Shown: positions 10,760 through 22,588, numbered from the stretch's first letter. The stretch is DNA of 64,000 nt from Shinisaurus crocodilurus (GCA_021292165.1 CM037876.1:119169379-119233378), one strand, 5' to 3'. Made by a program: numbers and translations. The notes: generated by a model from the sequence alone, not told the origin.

Positions 10760-10900
10760 CAGTGTTCTCCAACCTTGGGTCCCCAGATGTTTTTGGCCTA
10801 CAACTCCCAGCATGCCCCAGTCAGCTGGGGCATAGCTGGCTGGGGCATGCTGGGAGTTGTAGGCCAAAAACACCTGGGGACCCAAGGTTGGAGAGCCCTG
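10760..10900. mobile_element. CAGTGTTCTCC foldback MITE
   Basis: Full palindrome. Flanks ctttagac (10752-10759) and ctttagaa (10901-10908) match 7 of 8. The right end reads GAGAGCCCTG instead of GAGAACACTG. Confidence 0.9.
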
Positions 10901-11013
10901 CTTTAGAATGTGCTGCAGGGTTTTGTTAGTTTGTCTAGCCAGGAAACAAAAGGCAGGCTAGGTTAGGACTGGTATAGGACTGAAGGCTTGAGGCTGATCC
11001 TGTTCAGATAGCC

Positions 11014-11148
11014 CAGTGTTCCTCAACCTTGGGTCCCCAGATGTTTTTCGCCTACAACTCCCAGCATGCCCCAGCCAGCATAGCTGGCTGGGGCATGCTG
11101 GGAGTTGTAGGCCAAAAACATCTGGGGACCCAAGGTTGAGGAACACTG
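11014..11148. mobile_element. CAGTGTTCCTCAACC foldback MITE
   Basis: Full palindrome. Exact duplication agatagcc at 11006-11013 and 11149-11156. Its two arms share the same CCTCAACC variant, so they have stayed matched. Confidence 0.9.
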
Positions 11149-11156
11149 AGATAGCC

Positions 11157-12624
11157 CAAGGAAGTGCAGCTGGAGCTGTGAAATTAACCACCCTGGAAGG
11201 CGTCGCTGACAGTCCAATGGAGTCTGGGACCAGGAGAGTGCGTCTGCCTAGAGGAGGCAATGTAGCTCGGTGGCTGGTTGTGCCAGACTCTGACGATGGC
11301 CGTGCCCGGAGGGATGGGCAAGATCAGGCATGAAGGGCCTGGACGCAGTTGTGTGAATTGCAAGTGAAGGTTCTAAGGCAGTGTTCTAAGGGCATACCAG
11401 GGAATGCTCAATGAGAATGTTCTGGCTGATCTTGAGAGAGATTTGGTCTGGCTTCCATGGCTGCTTGAGTGTCCTAGAGAAAAGGCTGGCAGCAGAAGAG
11501 AACTTGGTTGAGAGAAGGCATGGGGGCTGGACTGTTCCCCCTCCCTGTGTAAGGCAGCAGGGAGGGTGAGGACGAGAAGTCGCTCCAGGAGCGGTGTTTT
11601 GTCCCCAATCTGCTGAGTGCTTCTAGGGAGGTGTGGGACTGAGGAATTTCCTGAAGCAAAGCAGGAATTGGTGCCCTTTCCCACTTCTAAGCCATAGCCA
11701 GTGGGAGGAAAGGAGAAGAGGCCACGCTGTGGGGAATTTTCGGTTCCCAGTTCGATGAATTTCTTACTGCAAGGAGCTAGGGCATACTAAACGGAACTAT
11801 CTGGAGATGGTCCTGAAGTGTGATCTACAGCTTGGTCCGGAAACTTTGAACTGGTGTGAAGATCACCGTGATTCTGCTCATGCTGGCAATTTCGACCTTC
11901 CCCAGGAGAATGTGGCTGCAGCGCATGAGGCTGGGGGGGGAGAAGCCCAGCTGATGAAATTTGCACTATAACCAATAAGAAGTGAAAATTGAATCCTTTT
12001 GTTGGGGGAACATGGATGAGTTGTTTTGTTGTGTGGCCAAGCCCCGAAACTTTGAAGCAGAGACAACAATTTTAAGCAAAAGTAAGCAGTCTGTGCCAAC
12101 TCACAGACCGTAAAGCCGAAGGTTACGGTAGTTTGGCTGCTGAGGTGGGGGAATTTATGACTGCTTCTCCGGTTGTAAAACTGTTAGCATCTGATTAGCT
12201 ATGCCTGGCAGAGGGGGAAACTGTGGATGGACCTCTACTGACTGACTTGGCCTCCAAGCCAAGCAGAGATGCTGTTCATGAGAGACTGGACTGTTTTCTC
12301 AACAAACCGAGGCATGAGCCTGAGATACAAGCTCCCTTGACTTCCTTAGGAGAGGGGCGGAAGGAAGATTTGGACTCTTCCCCAGAGTCAGCTGCAGTTG
12401 TCAACTTACAGCTACTGAACATTTTACCAGACTTCGGGGCAGTAGCTAAAGGGAGAGAGCCCTCTGGTGAGAGAGCAAGAGTTGGCTGAAGTTAATTCCT
12501 TGTTGGACTCTCCAAATCTGTGAATTTTAAGATCTGTGAGTTTTCCTGTAAACCTGTCAAAGCCATATGCAGACTGTGGGAATGTGATTTGTAAGTATGC
12601 TACTGACAAGAAGGATGTAACAAC
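11157..12624. other. Unassigned interspersed-repeat-like sequence
   Basis: About 1.4 kb with scattered open frames (for example 12223-12489, 88 codons) but no recognised domain. It abuts a CR1 piece at 12,625 and the sequence after that piece has the same character, so both may belong to one unrecognised element. Confidence 0.3.
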
Positions 12625-12824
12625 ATGTTTATTAATGACTTGGATGAGGAGGTGCAGGGAATGCTTATCAAATTTGCAGATGACACAGAATTGGGTGGAA
12701 CAGCTAATACTCTGGAAGACAGAAACAAAATTCAAAGTGATCTCGATAGGTTAGAGCGCTGGGCTGAAAACAACAGAATGAAATTTAATAGGGATAAATG
12801 CCAAGTGCTGCACCTAGGAAAAAA
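12625..12824 (+). mobile_element. CR1 reverse transcriptase fragment (200 bp)
   Basis: Reads [20 protein letters not shown], then [20 protein letters not shown]. It is nearly the same as the CR1 at 41.68-41.87 kb, including the catalytic FADD. It has neither a CR1 3' end nor a 5' part, so it is not a normal 5'-truncated insertion. Confidence 0.85.
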
Positions 12825-12828
12825 GCGG

Positions 12829-13083
12829 ATAGCTAGAGTGTGGGCCTGGGATAACTTGAAGCTGTACTTTCAGAGTCTTCATTCTCCTTCCGACTGGCTC
12901 GCTAGGGTGGAAGGGTTAATCAATCCACAAGGTTGTAGTTTTTGTGGTTCACATTTAAGGGTGGCACCCTGTATGGTTAAGGAAGGACATAACGTATGTA
13001 TTAGGTGTTTGAACTATGTAAAGAAACATGCTAAACTGTTGTACCAAGTTACGGATTGTCCAGAGTATGTATCAGATGCGTGA
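12829..13083 (+). other. Unidentified open frame with paired CxxC motifs
   Basis: Continuing in frame from the CR1 piece, about 84 codons contain CSFC and CIRC with a further C and H between (GCSFCGSH ... CMVKEGHNVCIRC). The spacing could form a small zinc-binding module. I do not recognise the family; it may belong to the unassigned element flanking the CR1 piece. Confidence 0.25.
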
Positions 13084-14092
13084 ACTATGAAGAAATATGT
13101 TCAACAGTTTTGCCATATTTTGTGGGTTTGCCATCAATATTGCTTCTGTTTCATGTCTGATGAGAACACGTATTTCTTTGTTGTCTTAGCTAAGTACTGG
13201 AGAATGTTTGGTATTACAGCTTTTGTTCTCTTTCTTCTCTCCTTTTAGATCTTTTAGCTGTTTTGCGTAGTTTAGACAAACTAGATTGTTGAAGGTTTAA
13301 TACCATTTTAGTAGATTTTTAGTGTTTTCTCTTAGTGTTTTTTTTTTTTTAAAGTCCAATCTATTCTTTTTGTAGTGCTTTAGTCTTTTATGTGCCATAG
13401 AATTACCATTAGTCCATTCTTGTTTGTACCTAGAGAAGGGTGTTTTAAGATGTAAATTTAGAGGGGGGGAAATCCCCGAAATGTCATCTCCCTAATGGGG
13501 AAGGTATCAAGAAAAACCATTTCTCATGTGAGATTGTTGCTGCTGACAAGAAGCTTCATTTTCATGAGGAGGGGCTGGCATGGAGTGGCACGCACTCATT
13601 ACTGCCTGTGTGCCTTATCAGAGTTGTCTGCTAGTCTCCAGGCCTTCAAGATCAGAGCTGAGTGGCTGCCAGAAATTAGGCTGACTGATTTCAGCTGTGC
13701 AGCAGTAATGGGGGTTTTTTCCCCCAGTCCCCTCCTCCCCTCCTGGAAGCCAAGGAAGTTATCCAGCGGACAGTGATTGTCCATGGAGGCTGGCCTCATA
13801 GTGGTCAAGAGCTTGGGGGCGATATAAAGCTAAGAGGGTTATGACTGCTAGTTGTTCTTCATCTGGCCATCATGTGGAAAGCATCTTGATCTTCATCTGT
13901 GAGCCTGGAATCTTGACTGAGCCCTGTCCCAACGGAAGAACCTTACTTGAGGGTAATGTATGGGAGAGGCTAGATAGGGTTTTATTATTTTAGCCTGCAG
14001 CAGGGTTTCAAAGGGTTTTCCCTGCTGTTGAAAAAGTTGTAGCCTGGGTCTAAGACTTTTCTAAAATAGGTGTTTCTGGTTTTCTATCTTCT
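13084..14092. other. AT-rich stretch, nothing recognised
   Basis: T-rich 13,130-13,460, then mixed sequence. No domain or splice-bounded exon identified. Confidence 0.35.
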
Positions 14093-14590
14093 TATTCACT
14101 CATTTATTTATTCATTCATCCATCTTCTATATACCACCCAATAGCCGAGTGCTCTCTGGGCAGTGTACAACAGTCGATTAAAAAATACAATAAAATACAG
14201 TTTAAAATATCAACAATAAAACATTATAAAAATTTAAAACCAATTTTTAAAAAAATATCACTGACAAGTTAAAACACAACTGCTAAAAACAATTTACCAC
14301 CCCGCTGTATACCACTTAATTATTAAAAGCCTCAACGTAGAGGGCAGTCATAACCTGGCGCCGAATAGATAATAGAGTTGGCGCTAGGTGGGCCTCAGAG
14401 GGGAGCTTGTTCCACAGTTGGGGGGCTACCACAGAAAAGGCCCTCCCCCTTGTCGCTGCCCTCCGAGCGGAGCCTCACGTGGAGGTGGCAGTCGGAGGAA
14501 GGCCCCAGATGTTGAACGTAGTGTACGGGTAGATTGTGGTTGGGAGAGGCGTTCCATCAGGTATTGTGGTCCCAAGTCTGCCCAATAAAC
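14093..14590 (-). mobile_element. L2-like LINE 3' end
   Basis: On the minus strand it reads the C-terminal block (RAFSVVAPQLWNKLPSE near 14,390-14,460). A 3' UTR and the CACTCGGCTATTGGGTGGTA motif near 14,130 follow, ending in an ATTTATT-type tail. Degraded. Confidence 0.65.
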
Positions 14591-14888
14591 ACACTGAAAA
14601 CACAAGGATAAAACAGCAGAGCCTTTTCAGCATTAAGATAATCTCTTCAGAAATTAAAAGAGCTGCAAAAAGAAAAAGGTGTTGAAAAATCACCAGATTG
14701 GGTGCCAGATAAACGTCCCTATAAACCTCTTCTGCCTCTTCAGGCTGAAAGGTATATAGGCCAATGCACAGACCAACCTGGGCGTGGGCAGCATTCCATC
14801 AGAGATGCATCTTCCAGTGCTACACTAGTCTGATTGCACACCCTGGAGGGCAGCAATATTTTTTTTTAGGAGTGCCAGTCAAGCAGAG

Positions 14889-14889
<1 letters not shown>

Positions 14890-14987
<98 letters not shown>

Positions 14988-14988
14988 T
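14890..14988. repeat. Palindromic microsatellite (AAT)n(ATT)n
   Basis: About 19 AAT units run directly into about 13 ATT units, forming a ~99-bp perfect inverted repeat. Confidence 0.95.
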
Positions 14989-15610
14989 AGAAAGCAATTT
15001 TCAGTGTTCGAAGCACTTCATCTACAGTCTCTTCTAATCATTACAATATTGTTTTCAGGTAGGTCAGTGTTATCCCCTTCTTACAGAAGGGATGGGTGAG
15101 GCTGGGAAAAACAGAGGGTCTGGTCTGCCTAAGGCAACCTAGAAAGTCCATGGCAGAGGCAAGATTTGGACCAGCAGCTTCCTGATTCATAGATCAGTCT
15201 CTTTTTCCCAGCTTTTTTTTTTTTTAATGGGAAGCAGCACAGGTGGTTTCAGATTTTTTTGGGGGGGGGGGGGGCTCCTTCCTTGCCAGCTCTTTCACAA
15301 AATCACCCACCCCACAGCTATTTTCCTACCCATTAAGAGAAAAGAATGCAGGGTCCCTAGTTTTCCCCCATCAAAGACAAAAGTAGCTTAAGCTGGCTGA
15401 CTGAGTAGAAAAATCAATGAACAATGAACAATGCAATACCTGAGAGGGAAGTCAGTCAGGAAGACTAAAGGAGAGGGAGCCCACCTGAAGCATCCAGAAA
15501 AGGAAGAAATGACAAGCTTCTTTCCTTATTTTCTAGCGATATCAACCTTTTTGGTAACAGCCATTGCTTCTCCTCCATGTCACCAACATACTGAAATGTG
15601 TTCCCCCTAC

Positions 15611-15737
15611 CTTTCATCTGCATGAAGCTCATTTGGGGTAGACTCTGGGATTCATTTTCCCTAAACTGATGGCTTTTGCAGATTTCACCACCTTCAGTTA
15701 TGCCAACTTCACCGTCTCTGTAGTCAAGCTCCTCCAC
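15611..15737 (-). CDS. Candidate RNF220-like linker exon
   Basis: 127 bp on the minus strand between a pyrimidine-rich acceptor (TTTCTGCATCCCCATGGTAG) and donor GTAGGG. It is open in phase 0 (VEELDYRDGEVGITEGGEIC, then SQSLPQM) and ends with one spare base. Position in gene order and the acidic LDY..ITEGGEI character resemble the RNF220 linker (LEYGKPQYTEADVIPC, from memory), but identity is low. It could be a chance frame. Confidence 0.4.
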
Positions 15738-15788
15738 CTACCATGGGGATGCAGAAAGAGAGAGAGAGAGAAACAGACATCATAATGT

Positions 15789-16015
15789 GTGCTTCCAGAC
15801 ATGGCTTGTATTGCGAAATCATCCTGCCTCATTCACGGAAACTTACAGGGGGTCCAGCATCTTCATTTTCCACTTGTAACCCTCCTGTGTTTTCCCATAA
15901 CTTCTTCTGTCTTTTTTTTTAAAACCAGAAAAAAAAAATATGAAAAAAGAAAAGGGAGAATAGCTGCACAGTGTCTTTTGACTGGTAGTGCTAGGAGCCC
16001 TCTGTCTTGTCTGCA
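15789..16015. mobile_element. GTGCTTCCAGAC foldback family, diverged copy
   Basis: Matches the reverse complement of 29,027-29,251 in order: CTGCCTCATTCACGG, CCACTTGTAACC, GTGTTTTCCCA, GAATAGCTGCACA, CTAGGAGCCCTC. The far end has lost the complementary arm. Confidence 0.7.
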
Positions 16016-17040
16016 AGCGCCCAGAGAAAAATTCACATTGTTACTAGATACTTAACCAGAAATATTAATTTCACTGTATTTTTCTCAGGCAAGGCAAACA
16101 ATCATTTGGGAGTGGTGATTTTGATTGGGGAAATAGCAGTTACACACTATCTCCCCACCACCAGTTCTCTAAATAAACTGGCAGCTCCTACGCAGACGCA
16201 TTTGTTTTTTTGTATTTTAAGATAGGAAATCATTTATGGATCTCCCTCTAAACTAACATATAGTCAGGTTTTAAATCTGGACCCTGGGTTTTGTACCTTT
16301 AATGGGCAAACTATACATTACGTGCAAATGCATGTAACGGAGTCCTGACTTTTTAAAATGAAAAGCAGCTTTGGGAGGTCATGATCCTGAGCAGAGGAGC
16401 AGCTGAGCCTTTCCCCATCTACAGTTTTTCCACTCAAAATCACATATACCTGAATCTGCTTTCCACCTCGCAAAGTTCCAGGTGCACTTTTATGAGGTGG
16501 GTGAAGCTACCTGAGCAAAAACCTAGCTGATGAAGAAAGGATTAAACACCTCCTTCTCAGTCCTGCCATTCCTCCACTTATAATCAGAGTCTCCCAAAGC
16601 TGTTTTTTTAAAAACAAAAAACAAAACATAACATTGGAGTTTTGTTACATGCATGTATGTGTAATGGGTAGTTTATCTGTCAGTCTGTTGGACAGAAAGG
16701 AGAAATTTGCCAGAGGCAGTTTTTCCCAAATGAGAGTGGTATAGTGATTGTAGAAATTGCCCATGGAGGAATTTTCCTTTCTGTGCAACTCTTAGAGCTA
16801 AACTAAATCAAACTAAGAGCTACTTCTCCCTTGCAACATGCTCTTGGAAAGGTGTGACTGACAACAGAGAAATTGCTGGATTGGTAGTGAACCTTTCCCC
16901 ACCAGCCTTTTTTGCCCTGAAATTTGCCCTCTCTGAATTCTCCCACAGCTTCTTAATTCATCTTAATCCTGCTTTTTTTTTTTTTTTTTTACCTCACAAG
17001 CACAAACCTGGAACCCTAGGCTGGGGGTGGGGTGGGGGGG
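16016..17040. other. Intron sequence, nothing recognised
   Basis: No named repeat or exon. Poly-T at 16,974-16,990. Confidence 0.35.
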
Positions 17041-17046
17041 TATACA

Positions 17047-17392
17047 GGCCTGTGGCTCAGGCTGGCTCAGCTTGTCTGAGCGTGGAAAGCTAAGCAGGGT
17101 CAGGCCTGGTTATTACTTGGATGGGACACCCCTCCTCTAGTTTCATAGATTTCATAGATCATAGAGTTGGAAGGGGCCTACAAGGCTATCGAGTCCAACC
17201 CCCTGCTCAATGCAGGAAACTAGAGGAGGGGTCTCCCATCCAAGTAATAAACAGGCCTGACCCTGCTTAGCTTTCCACGCTCAGGCAAGCTGAGCCAGCG
17301 TGAGCCACAGGCCTGTCCTGCATTGAACAGGGGGGTTGGACTCGATGGCCTTGTAGGCCCCTTCCAACTCTATGATCTATGAAATCTATGAA
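17047..17392 (+). mobile_element. 5S-derived SINE split by a sister copy
   Basis: The 5S-like head (GGAAAGCTAAGCAGGGTCAGG, cut at 17,140) and the CR1-type tail (TTGGACTCGATGGCCTTGTA, 17,312-17,392) of one plus-strand SINE enclose a minus-strand copy. Joined across the insertion they give the usual order of the family. Confidence 0.8.
17141..17311 (-). mobile_element. 5S-derived SINE nested in its own family
   Basis: Complete minus-strand copy: tail TTTCATAGATTTCATAGATC at the left, 5S-like head and AGCCACAGGCCTG at the right. Inserted between the head and tail of the plus-strand copy. Confidence 0.8.
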
Positions 17393-17399
17393 CAGCCTG

Positions 17400-18595
17400 A
17401 GTGAGCAAGTTTTGGAGGGCACATAACTGGTAGAAGAGGGTTCCTCCCTCCTGCAGCTTCTCTGCTGCAGTTTGCCTCCTCCTAAAAGGCACACTGCAAG
17501 GGAGAAGCAGGCCCAGTGCTTGGCTGCTTCTTCATCACGCACACTAAGGAGGGTTGAGGTTTCACATGGAAGGTAGAAAATGAACTTTGCTGACAGAAGC
17601 CCCACCAAACACACAGACACACATATAAAGCAGTCTGCATCCTTGCATAAGAATACATAAAGTACTCCCAAACCTGACCTGCTCTTCCACGCCCGGTCTG
17701 ATCCGTTTGAACTGGCCTGCTCTGGCTGCAAATGGAGAAACAGAAGGAGGAGAAGTCCATAAGTCTTTGTGCCTCCTTATGCTGAACCCCAAAAAATGGT
17801 TGTCTCCCACTCTGTACATCATACAGTCTGGTCCACCACAGAGATGGGATTAGGCGATACATGAAAAAGACACACGAACACTCTCCAGACAGGTTTTCTT
17901 GTTATACCGCAGATCAAGCACTGTGACTGAGAGTGGAAGAGCAGCACAAAAGAGGGACTGCTTCGCCCTTTCCCTTCTGACATTTTCCACGCAAAATTGC
18001 CCCCCCCCCTCCTCGTTGCTTTCCCATCCACAGCGGGAAAAGATATAGAGACACAGTATCTTTCCCACTACACCTTGGGGAGGGTAATTTCGGTCAGACA
18101 AAGGGGCAGGAGAGGGAAAGCGGCAAGCAGCACCTCTTTGCTGAAACATCAGCCTCCTGAAAATGCTTCACAATAAGACACACACACACACTTACATATG
18201 TACGTGGTGGGAGGGAAGAGCTTTGGCTACATCTCCACCTACTGGTGTAGACAGAAGGTTGTGTGGCATGGCATGTAGCAGCAATTTCCACTGATCTGTG
18301 TGGGCAATATGCGGAGATTCTGCTTGTACTTTTACAGCAGAAGTCCAAAGATTGGTGGAAGAACCCCGGCCTCAGGTTTGGACTTGGTGTTGGGTGTAGT
18401 GGGTCAGAAGCCAAGTGACTATATTGTAACCAGGCTAGTTTTTGAGACTTAGGTTTAAAAAAAACAGGGGGAAAGTTTGGGAACGTTCACTGAATTAAAT
18501 GAAATAAAATTCCGTGTCCTGATTTTTCTGCTCTTGCTATTGTCCCAGGTCTTTGGGATGAGGCAGGCTATATATCGAAGCAAATTGTATGCATT
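17400..18595. other. Intron sequence, nothing recognised
   Basis: Contains short (CA)n at 18,178-18,192 and a C homopolymer near 18,001. Long minus-strand frames around 17,267-18,150 lack domains. Confidence 0.35.
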
Positions 18596-18839
18596 GAGAG
18601 CCAGTGTGGCGTAGTGGTGAGAGTACTGGACTGGGACTCGGGAGATCCGGGTTCTAGTCCCCGCTCGGCCACAAAGCTCACTGGGTGACTTTGGGCTAGT
18701 CACTCACTCTCAGCCTAACCTACCTCACAGGGTTGTTGTGAGGATAAAATGGAGAGGAGGAGAATTCTATAAGCCGCCTTGGGTTCCTTGCAGGAAAAAA
18801 GGCGGGGTATAAATATAATAAATAAATAAATAAATAAAT
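18596..18839 (+). mobile_element. Sauria SINE, near full length
   Basis: A tRNA-like head with A-box-like GTGGCGTAGTGG and B-box-like GGTTCTAGTCC precedes the conserved body (CTCAGCCTAACCTACCTCA) and GGCGGGGTATAAATATAATA tail with AATA repeats. The head is pol III type 2. Sauria SINEs are restricted to squamates and use Bov-B LINE machinery (established knowledge). Confidence 0.9.
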
Positions 18840-19185
18840 TTAGCTCCCTTGTTGGTTAGTTGCCCTGTTACAGTGCATTATACTTCACAAAGGGGCTCAG
18901 TAGGGATCCTGGCCTGTCTCACCAGTGCAGCACAGGGAATTGATTGTACTGGATTTACTTCCAGCACAGATCATGCATGAGTGTTAGAGTGGCCATGTGC
19001 CCTACTTCACAGAGGGCAGTCCTTTATTTATAGGTGTCCTCTGTTTGAAAGACTGTCCAGTCGAAGTCCGGTTTAAAGAGGAATAACCCTAAGAAGGGAG
19101 ACCAGCAGGGGCCGTGAAGCTGCCCACCAACAGTTAGCAGCCAGGTCACCTGGTCACAGTCTTCTCCGCTCTGGTGAGATGTACT

Positions 19186-19938
19186 TGTGGAGAAAGCCCA
19201 AACACCAGTTGCACACACACACACACACACAGTTCCCCCTGGGGAGGGGGCAAGGGAGGAGGGATGAGATCACCAGGGAAACAACCAGACAAGTCATCAG
19301 CCCCAACAAAGGAGGACCTCGGCGGAGATCCACAAAAGTCCAGGAAGGACCATCAAGGACCATCAACGAACAGGGCAGTCTCAAAGAGCTGCAAAGTGCC
19401 CCTACGTCACCTTCTTGCCTGGGCAGGGATAAGCCCACCTGAAACAGAGGGGCAGGCATAAGCCCCCACCTGACCCAGAGGGCGGGGAGAGCGGGAAATC
19501 CGGGGTAGAAAACCCCTCTCCCTTCCGGTAGTTGGTTGTTGGGGAACCACGGGTACGCCAGGTCTAGATCCACCTAAAAGCAAGCCGTCTGGGTACACCG
19601 GTCTCAGCCAGGAAGTGCCGATCGGGAGCTGGGCTGAAACTGACTAGAGTACTGTCTTTGATGTGAGGATATTGACCTGATTCAATCTGCTAGCCGGGGA
19701 GCCTGCTCATTGGGTAAGACGCGAGTCAGCTAAAGTTGTGTTGACTGTAAACGTATTACTAGAAGACTGCTAGTTCCGATCTGATTATTGTGTAAACAAA
19801 TAAAAAGCCTTATTTGGGCATACAAAGGGTTGTGGTTTTTCCTCTTGTACTTGAAAGCCGATACGAGCCGTATTGCTTTGCAGGTTAACCCTATAGTTGC
19901 CGAACTCACGCAAAGGATCCGGTTGCTGATCCTTCACA
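19186..19938. mobile_element. Solo LTR A (753 bp) of an endogenous retrovirus-like family
   Basis: Begins TGTGGAGAAAGCC and ends CCTTCACA, with an exact 5-bp duplication gtact at 19181-19185 and 19939-19943. AATAAA near 19,799 sits where a polyadenylation signal would be. No internal region, so probably an LTR-LTR recombination product. A (CA)n tract occurs near the 5' end. Confidence 0.85.
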
Positions 19939-19943
19939 GTACT

Positions 19944-21116
19944 GTATTTCTATTTAAATTATAGTAATTATTACTAAATTTGCATCTGCACAGATCAATT
20001 AGCGCATGCAAATTTGATGCAAATCTGTGTTCTCCTCAGTCCTCTTTTTTGTTGATGCACAAGTTGCCACTCTAATGAGTGTGGACATCCTGGGTCAGGG
20101 CTTAGTGAAATGGGAACAATTCAAACCTCTTATGACTATCTGCCTTGTGGGCTTATCTAGACCTCTTATATCATCAGGAATGGGGGAGGTGGGCACAGAG
20201 AAGGCTCTTAGAACTGGAGATCCATGTCCCAACTCTAAGGGCTTTATTTATTTAAGTTGATGTTTTATAAAGACTTCCCTTCTCTCCCATCACTAAAAAC
20301 AGGAGCCCGCTTCCATCCCCTCCTTTCTAGGTGTAATCTAATACATTCCATCTCTTGCAGAGCTGAGGACAGAATCCAGGAGTCCTGGTGCCCATCTACT
20401 ACCATTCTAAATATTTATTTATTTATTTAATCAATTTATATGCCGCTTACCATATCAAAAGAGACCTCTAAGCAATTTACAGAAACAGGAATTAAAATAC
20501 ATCATAATCGCCCAAGTATTAGTCAGCAGGAATCTGAGGCAGCACCGGACACTTCCGTAAGGTGTCTGCATGTAGCTGGAGCGTTCACTTGCTTTACAAA
20601 TGCCTCACTTTCCCCCTTTCTGTTCTATATTAACAAGGATCATATACGCAGGTCTACAGCACAAAAGAGACGTTTAAGGAGATTTTAAACTTTTGTGTGT
20701 GGGGGGGGGGAACAAGAACACAATTAGTCAGGCTCAAGAAGCAACTCACAACCCACAATGTTGTCCTTCATCTCCACCCCATGCTCTCCTCCCAGTATGA
20801 CCTGCCCCACACGTCAACACCGCATAAAGTTATCAAGTCGCCTCCTCACCTCCTATCCGGGCATCCCGATTTGTTTTCACCTGTAAAAAGGTCTGTAGGG
20901 AACAGAAGCAAATGGGATAAATTGGTCGAGGCCTTGCTGCTGCTGCTGCTGTTACAAAAATGACTGGGCATCACTGACTGATGACAAAGGCTGTAATCCT
21001 ATACACACTTATCTGGAAAAAAAAGTTCCACTGAACTCAATGGGACTTACTTCTGAGTAGACATGTTGCACTACAACTCACTTAGGGCGCAATCCTATGC
21101 ACGTTTAGACAAAAGA
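19944..21116. other. Mostly unassigned; LINE-tail-like piece at 20,405-20,500
   Basis: 20,405-20,500 has TTTATATGCCGCTTACC after an ATTT repeat, like the 3' tail of a minus-strand LINE. The rest shows nothing I can name. Confidence 0.35.
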
Positions 21117-21339
21117 AAGAGCCAATGTGGCGTAGTGGTTAGAGTGTTGGACTGGGACTCAGGAGATCCGGGTTCTAGTCCCCGCTCAGCCATGAAATTC
21201 ACTGGGTGACTTTGGGCCAGTCACTGACTCTCAGCCTAACCTACCTCACAGGGTTGTTGTGAGGATAAAATGGAGAGGAGGAGGACTATGTAAGCCGCCT
21301 TGGGTTCCTTGCAGGAAAAAAGGCGGGGTATAAATATAA

Positions 21340-21374
<35 letters not shown>

Positions 21375-21375
21375 A
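21117..21375 (+). mobile_element. Sauria SINE, near full length
   Basis: Same head, body and tail as the copy at 18.6 kb (GTGGCGTAGTGG, GGTTCTAGTCC, AGGGTTGTTGTGAGGATAAA) with a longer (AATA)n tail. Confidence 0.9.
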
Positions 21376-21428
21376 GGCCTACAACTCCCAGCCTGCAAAC
21401 AGGGTTTGTCCTTGCAATGCATCTAGAC

Positions 21429-21563
21429 CAGTGTTCTCCAACCTAGGGTCCCCAGATGTTTTTGGCCTACAACTCCCAGCATGCCCCAGCCAGCTACGCT
21501 GGTTGGGGCATGCTGGGAGTTGTAGGCCAAAAACATCTGGGGACCCAAGGTTGGAGAACACTG
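21429..21563. mobile_element. CAGTGTTCTCC foldback MITE
   Basis: Full palindrome with exact 8-bp duplication atctagac (21421-21428, 21564-21571). Inserted 54 bp after the Sauria SINE. Confidence 0.9.
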
Positions 21564-21574
21564 ATCTAGACTCA

Positions 21575-22492
21575 TATAGAAAGTTAGCTTAAGATGAAAA
21601 CAGATGTAACAATTCTAGAGCAGCGGGGTCATTTTGAATGTAGCTTCACCACGCACGATCTACGCGCACCTTTAGGGCGAGCTCTGAAGAAACCTATTCC
21701 GTCGCTGTCCGTTCCGTAGTCTTTCAGTTTGAATGGGGGAAGAAAGGTGGCCATGTGGACAATGCTTATTATATATGACATCAGCAACATGCACACGCCG
21801 GCCTCTGAAACAGTTTAGAAGTTATTAAAATGCTCAAGGGTGTCTTGTTTTTAAATAGAATAAAGGATGAATGAATAAATGGATAAGCATGCATGTGCAT
21901 TAGGAGAGGAGCAAGAGTGATGACGGAATCATTATCTAACTCGCTGGTATACAAGTTGTAAAGCTCTGGATCACACCACAGGATGAATAACCTGCGGTTA
22001 CTACTGTTCACATTTTGTATCCGTTGTCATACTTTAAAAGCCCAAAATGTCAGTTTAAAAAGAACCCATCACCACCATACATGATGTGTGAATAAATAAA
22101 TTAACCGTAGTCACATATTTGGCCACCACTGCTCATGCTAAGCAATCATATAAGCAGCACTCACTTGACTTATCCTCATGCTAGGCAGTGGCGAGCAACC
22201 AGTTATGCAAGGGTGGGATCTGAATTAGTCACAGCTTCAATCTTGCACCCTTACCAGATCAGAATCCCCAGGGCATTCCCAGCGCATGGGATAATAATGT
22301 GGATGTGGATGCGCACAGGCTTTACAAGCCAGGCTAAAACTCTCTGAAAACAGCAGAGCTTTTTCCAAACACTTGTTGAGAACAAGTCTGGGCAGAACAT
22401 TAGGAGATGCCCATTAGCTGGGAGTTGAAATTCATTATTTCTCCCAGGGAAAGCAAATTCCATCCACTCAATACCACTATCAGACTACTCAC
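21575..22492. other. Intron sequence, nothing recognised
   Basis: No repeat or exon recognised. Confidence 0.35.
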
Positions 22493-22588
22493 CTGCTGTC
22501 TCTCAGCTACTTTCTGCTCATCCTCGGAGACCCTGCGTGGTGAGATCTTGGGAGACTCAGGGACATCTAGATTTGTGGCTGCGGGATA
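22493..22588 (-). CDS. RNF220-like: RNF220-like exon: acidic/serine linker ending ERQQ
   Basis: 96 bp, 32 codons, phase 0 at both ends, with acceptor CTTTTTTTAG and donor GTGAGT. The product contains LDVPESPKISPRRVSEDEQK and ends VAERQQ. RNF220 has, from memory, SPTASPHSS..DRYQ here, at an exon end followed by TFLRVRANRQ. SPK and SPR are proline-directed phosphorylation-type sites. It follows the 29.7-kb exon without a frame break. Confidence 0.75.

Noticed and set aside
17060..17140. 5S rRNA gene
   Set aside because: Only the 3' half of 5S is similar, and it is fused to a CR1-type tail, so it is a SINE.
18596..18680. tRNA gene
   Set aside because: A- and B-box-like words belong to the SINE head; no cloverleaf with proper acceptor stem is seen and the same unit recurs at 21.1 kb.
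19174..19573. Open frames of 87-139 codons on both strands
   Set aside because: They lie within the solo LTR and have no domain.
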